DNA from: Gammaproteobacteria bacterium
Lineage (GTDB): Bacteria; Pseudomonadota; Gammaproteobacteria; Burkholderiales; Rhodocyclaceae
Direction: 5' to 3'
Assembly (NCBI GenBank): GCA_018819515.1
Contig: JAHJPX010000017.1
Span: forward strand, 1-64,000
DNA length: 64,000 bases
Part shown: piece after piece, positions 63,015 through 64,000 of the stretch
How positions within the stretch are numbered: the first letter of the stretch is position 1
How the letters are laid out: every line of letters begins with the position of its first letter
Translations under genes and position numbers: made by a program
The notes under the pieces: model-generated
What the model saw: the letters and a program-made list of their open reading frames with translations, nothing else
Told to the model about the DNA's origin: nothing
The model's database searches: none

Positions 63015-63335
63015 ATGCCTTGCCGAATCATCATGCTGTTCAGCGATGGCCAAGAACTGGAAACGCTTGTGACCGACGCCGAGATCGCAAAGTTCACTCA
63101 TGACACAGCCCATCAGTGGCTGGGCCGCGAGTTCGAGGAGGCCGGCTGCGTGCCGAGCAATCCGATGGGCAAACTGCTGGCGGCTGACAAGATCGTGACG
63201 CTGGCCAAGAGCCGGACGCGCGCGGTTTTCGAAAGCGATTCGGCCTGGGCGCGCGACTACTATGCGGCGGCCGCCGCGGCGCTGGACAAGCCGATGGTGA
63301 TGGTCAATCTGCTGGATCACACGCTGAGCTTTTGA
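63015..63335 (+). CDS. 106-residue protein of unknown function between hypE and nikR
   Basis: I do not recognise this protein. It starts MPCRIIMLFSDGQELETLVT after GCGGAGGACGAC, a good ribosome site. It is small, soluble and mixed alpha/beta in appearance, with no cysteine pair or histidine cluster that would suggest metal storage (cysteines at 3 and ~45). It lies 60 bases after hypE and 4 bases before nikR, so it is probably co-transcribed with them and may act in nickel or hydrogenase biology; that is inference from position only. Confidence 0.75.
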   Translation: MPCRIIMLFSDGQELETLVTDAEIAKFTHDTAHQWLGREFEEAGCVPSNPMGKLLAADKIVTLAKSRTRAVFESDSAWARDYYAAAAAALDKPMVMVNLLDHTLSF

Positions 63336-63339
63336 GGTC

Positions 63340-63819
63340 ATGGAACGCTTCACCATCTCGCTGGACGAGGATCTGGCGCGCGAGTTCGACGAACTGATCG
63401 CCAAGCGCGGCTACCTGAACCGCTCCGAGGCGATCCGCGACCTGCTACGCGGCCATCTCGAATCGGCCCGTCAGACCGGTGAGGCGAACGATTATTGCGT
63501 CGCCAATCTTTCCTATGTCTATAACCACCACGAGCGCGACCTGGCCGAACGGCTCACCGAACTCCAGCATGGCCACCACGACCTGACGGTGGCGACGCTG
63601 CATGCCCATCTCGATCACGACAACTGCCTGGAGAGCGTCATCCTCAAGGGCCCCGTCGCTTCGGTGCGCGCGTTTGCCGATGCCATGGTTGCGGAAAGGG
63701 GGGTTCGCCACGGCAGTCTGAATGTCGTGTCGGTCGATGTCGATCAGGGGCGGCACAGCCACGGCTACGCGCCGCGCGGCAAGAGTTCGCCACACCTCCA
63801 TCTCAAGCCACGCTCTTGA
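63340..63819 (+). CDS. nikR: Nickel-responsive regulator NikR
   Basis: The 159-residue protein has an N-terminal ribbon-helix-helix DNA-binding domain (MERFTISLDEDLAREFDELI, GYLNRSEAIRDLLRG) and a C-terminal ACT-type nickel domain with the ligands H88, H90 and C96 in TLHAHLDHDNCLE plus H in QHGHH. NikR represses nickel uptake when nickel is plentiful. The C-terminal tail (QGRHSHGYAPRGKSSPHLHL) is longer than in E. coli NikR and histidine-containing. No nik transporter is in the window. No clear GTATGA-N16-TCATAC operator was found. Confidence 0.95.
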   Translation: MERFTISLDEDLAREFDELIAKRGYLNRSEAIRDLLRGHLESARQTGEANDYCVANLSYVYNHHERDLAERLTELQHGHHDLTVATLHAHLDHDNCLESVILKGPVASVRAFADAMVAERGVRHGSLNVVSVDVDQGRHSHGYAPRGKSSPHLHLKPRS

Positions 63820-64000
63820 CCGGCGCGGGGAATGTCTCTTTCCGACGACATATGAGAAAAGGCATGTTTCCCGCGCTTTAATCCCGAAAGTTGGCGACGG
63901 ACGAAACGGTAGCATCCGAAGGGTATTTTTCCGGGTTGGCTGCGTAGCGTCTGTCTTCGGGACAAGGAATGGTAGAAGAACACCAGAAGGTTCATTTTTG

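Noticed and set aside
63820..64000. Possible small RNA or riboswitch after nikR
   Set aside because: The 180 bases are AT-richer with short stems, but no known riboswitch core or promoter could be matched and the region is cut by the window edge.

Overview
The window is high-GC, densely packed DNA. Its flagellin/FliB pair, CHASE2 and c-di-GMP signalling genes, MaoC-phosphotransacetylase fusion and overall hydrogenase layout suggest a facultative, flagellated betaproteobacterium, most likely of the Rhodocyclales (Dechloromonas/Accumulibacter/Propionivibrio-like). The lineage is inference: there is no rRNA gene here.

Left part (1-23100). The 5' end of flagellin (fliC, minus) has a clear sigma-28 promoter and lies beside flagellin lysine methylase fliB. 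A sugar-modification block follows: two left-handed beta-helix acyltransferases, a large TPR O-GlcNAc-transferase-like protein, a DegT-type aminotransferase and a methyltransferase. These probably glycosylate flagellin or another surface structure. Next come a c-di-GMP/NarL-type signalling operon, a binding-protein/rhodanese fusion, the acetate module (ackA with a MaoC-Pta fusion), a CHASE2 kinase/LysM-FecR/OmpR-type envelope-sensing operon and an OmpA-like protein.

Central part (23099-46315) is a hydrogenase island with four different [NiFe] hydrogenases. hoxFUYHW (minus) is the NAD-linked soluble enzyme (group 3d). hybOABCD-hybG (plus) is a Hyd-2-like periplasmic, quinone-linked enzyme (group 1c). 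hoxA-hupU-hupV-hoxJ is an H2-sensing regulatory hydrogenase (group 2b) with its kinase and sigma-54 activator. hupSLCDFGHIJ is a Hyd-1/MBH-like uptake enzyme (group 1d). Its small subunit has the two extra cysteines of the O2-tolerant 4Fe-3S cluster, which the Hyb small subunit lacks.

Right part (47353-63819). The common maturation genes hypABFCD are followed by about 9.7 kb of other genes: an SQR-like flavoprotein with a 54-residue companion, an aldo-keto reductase, and a TonB receptor/YfiR/GGDEF-EAL signalling module. After these come hypE, a 106-residue unknown gene and the nickel regulator nikR. rarD lies between the hup and hyp blocks.

The most unusual signal is a dispersed 27-bp palindromic repeat. 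I found twelve good copies in both orientations. Five lie between genes and seven lie inside coding sequence: near the 3' ends of ackA, hoxH, hupD and hypD, within hupV and a CHASE2 kinase, and just upstream of (not inside) the frames at the left edge. Exact placement is given per copy. In the coding copies it is read through in frame as part of the protein, and in several cases with no obvious change in protein length.
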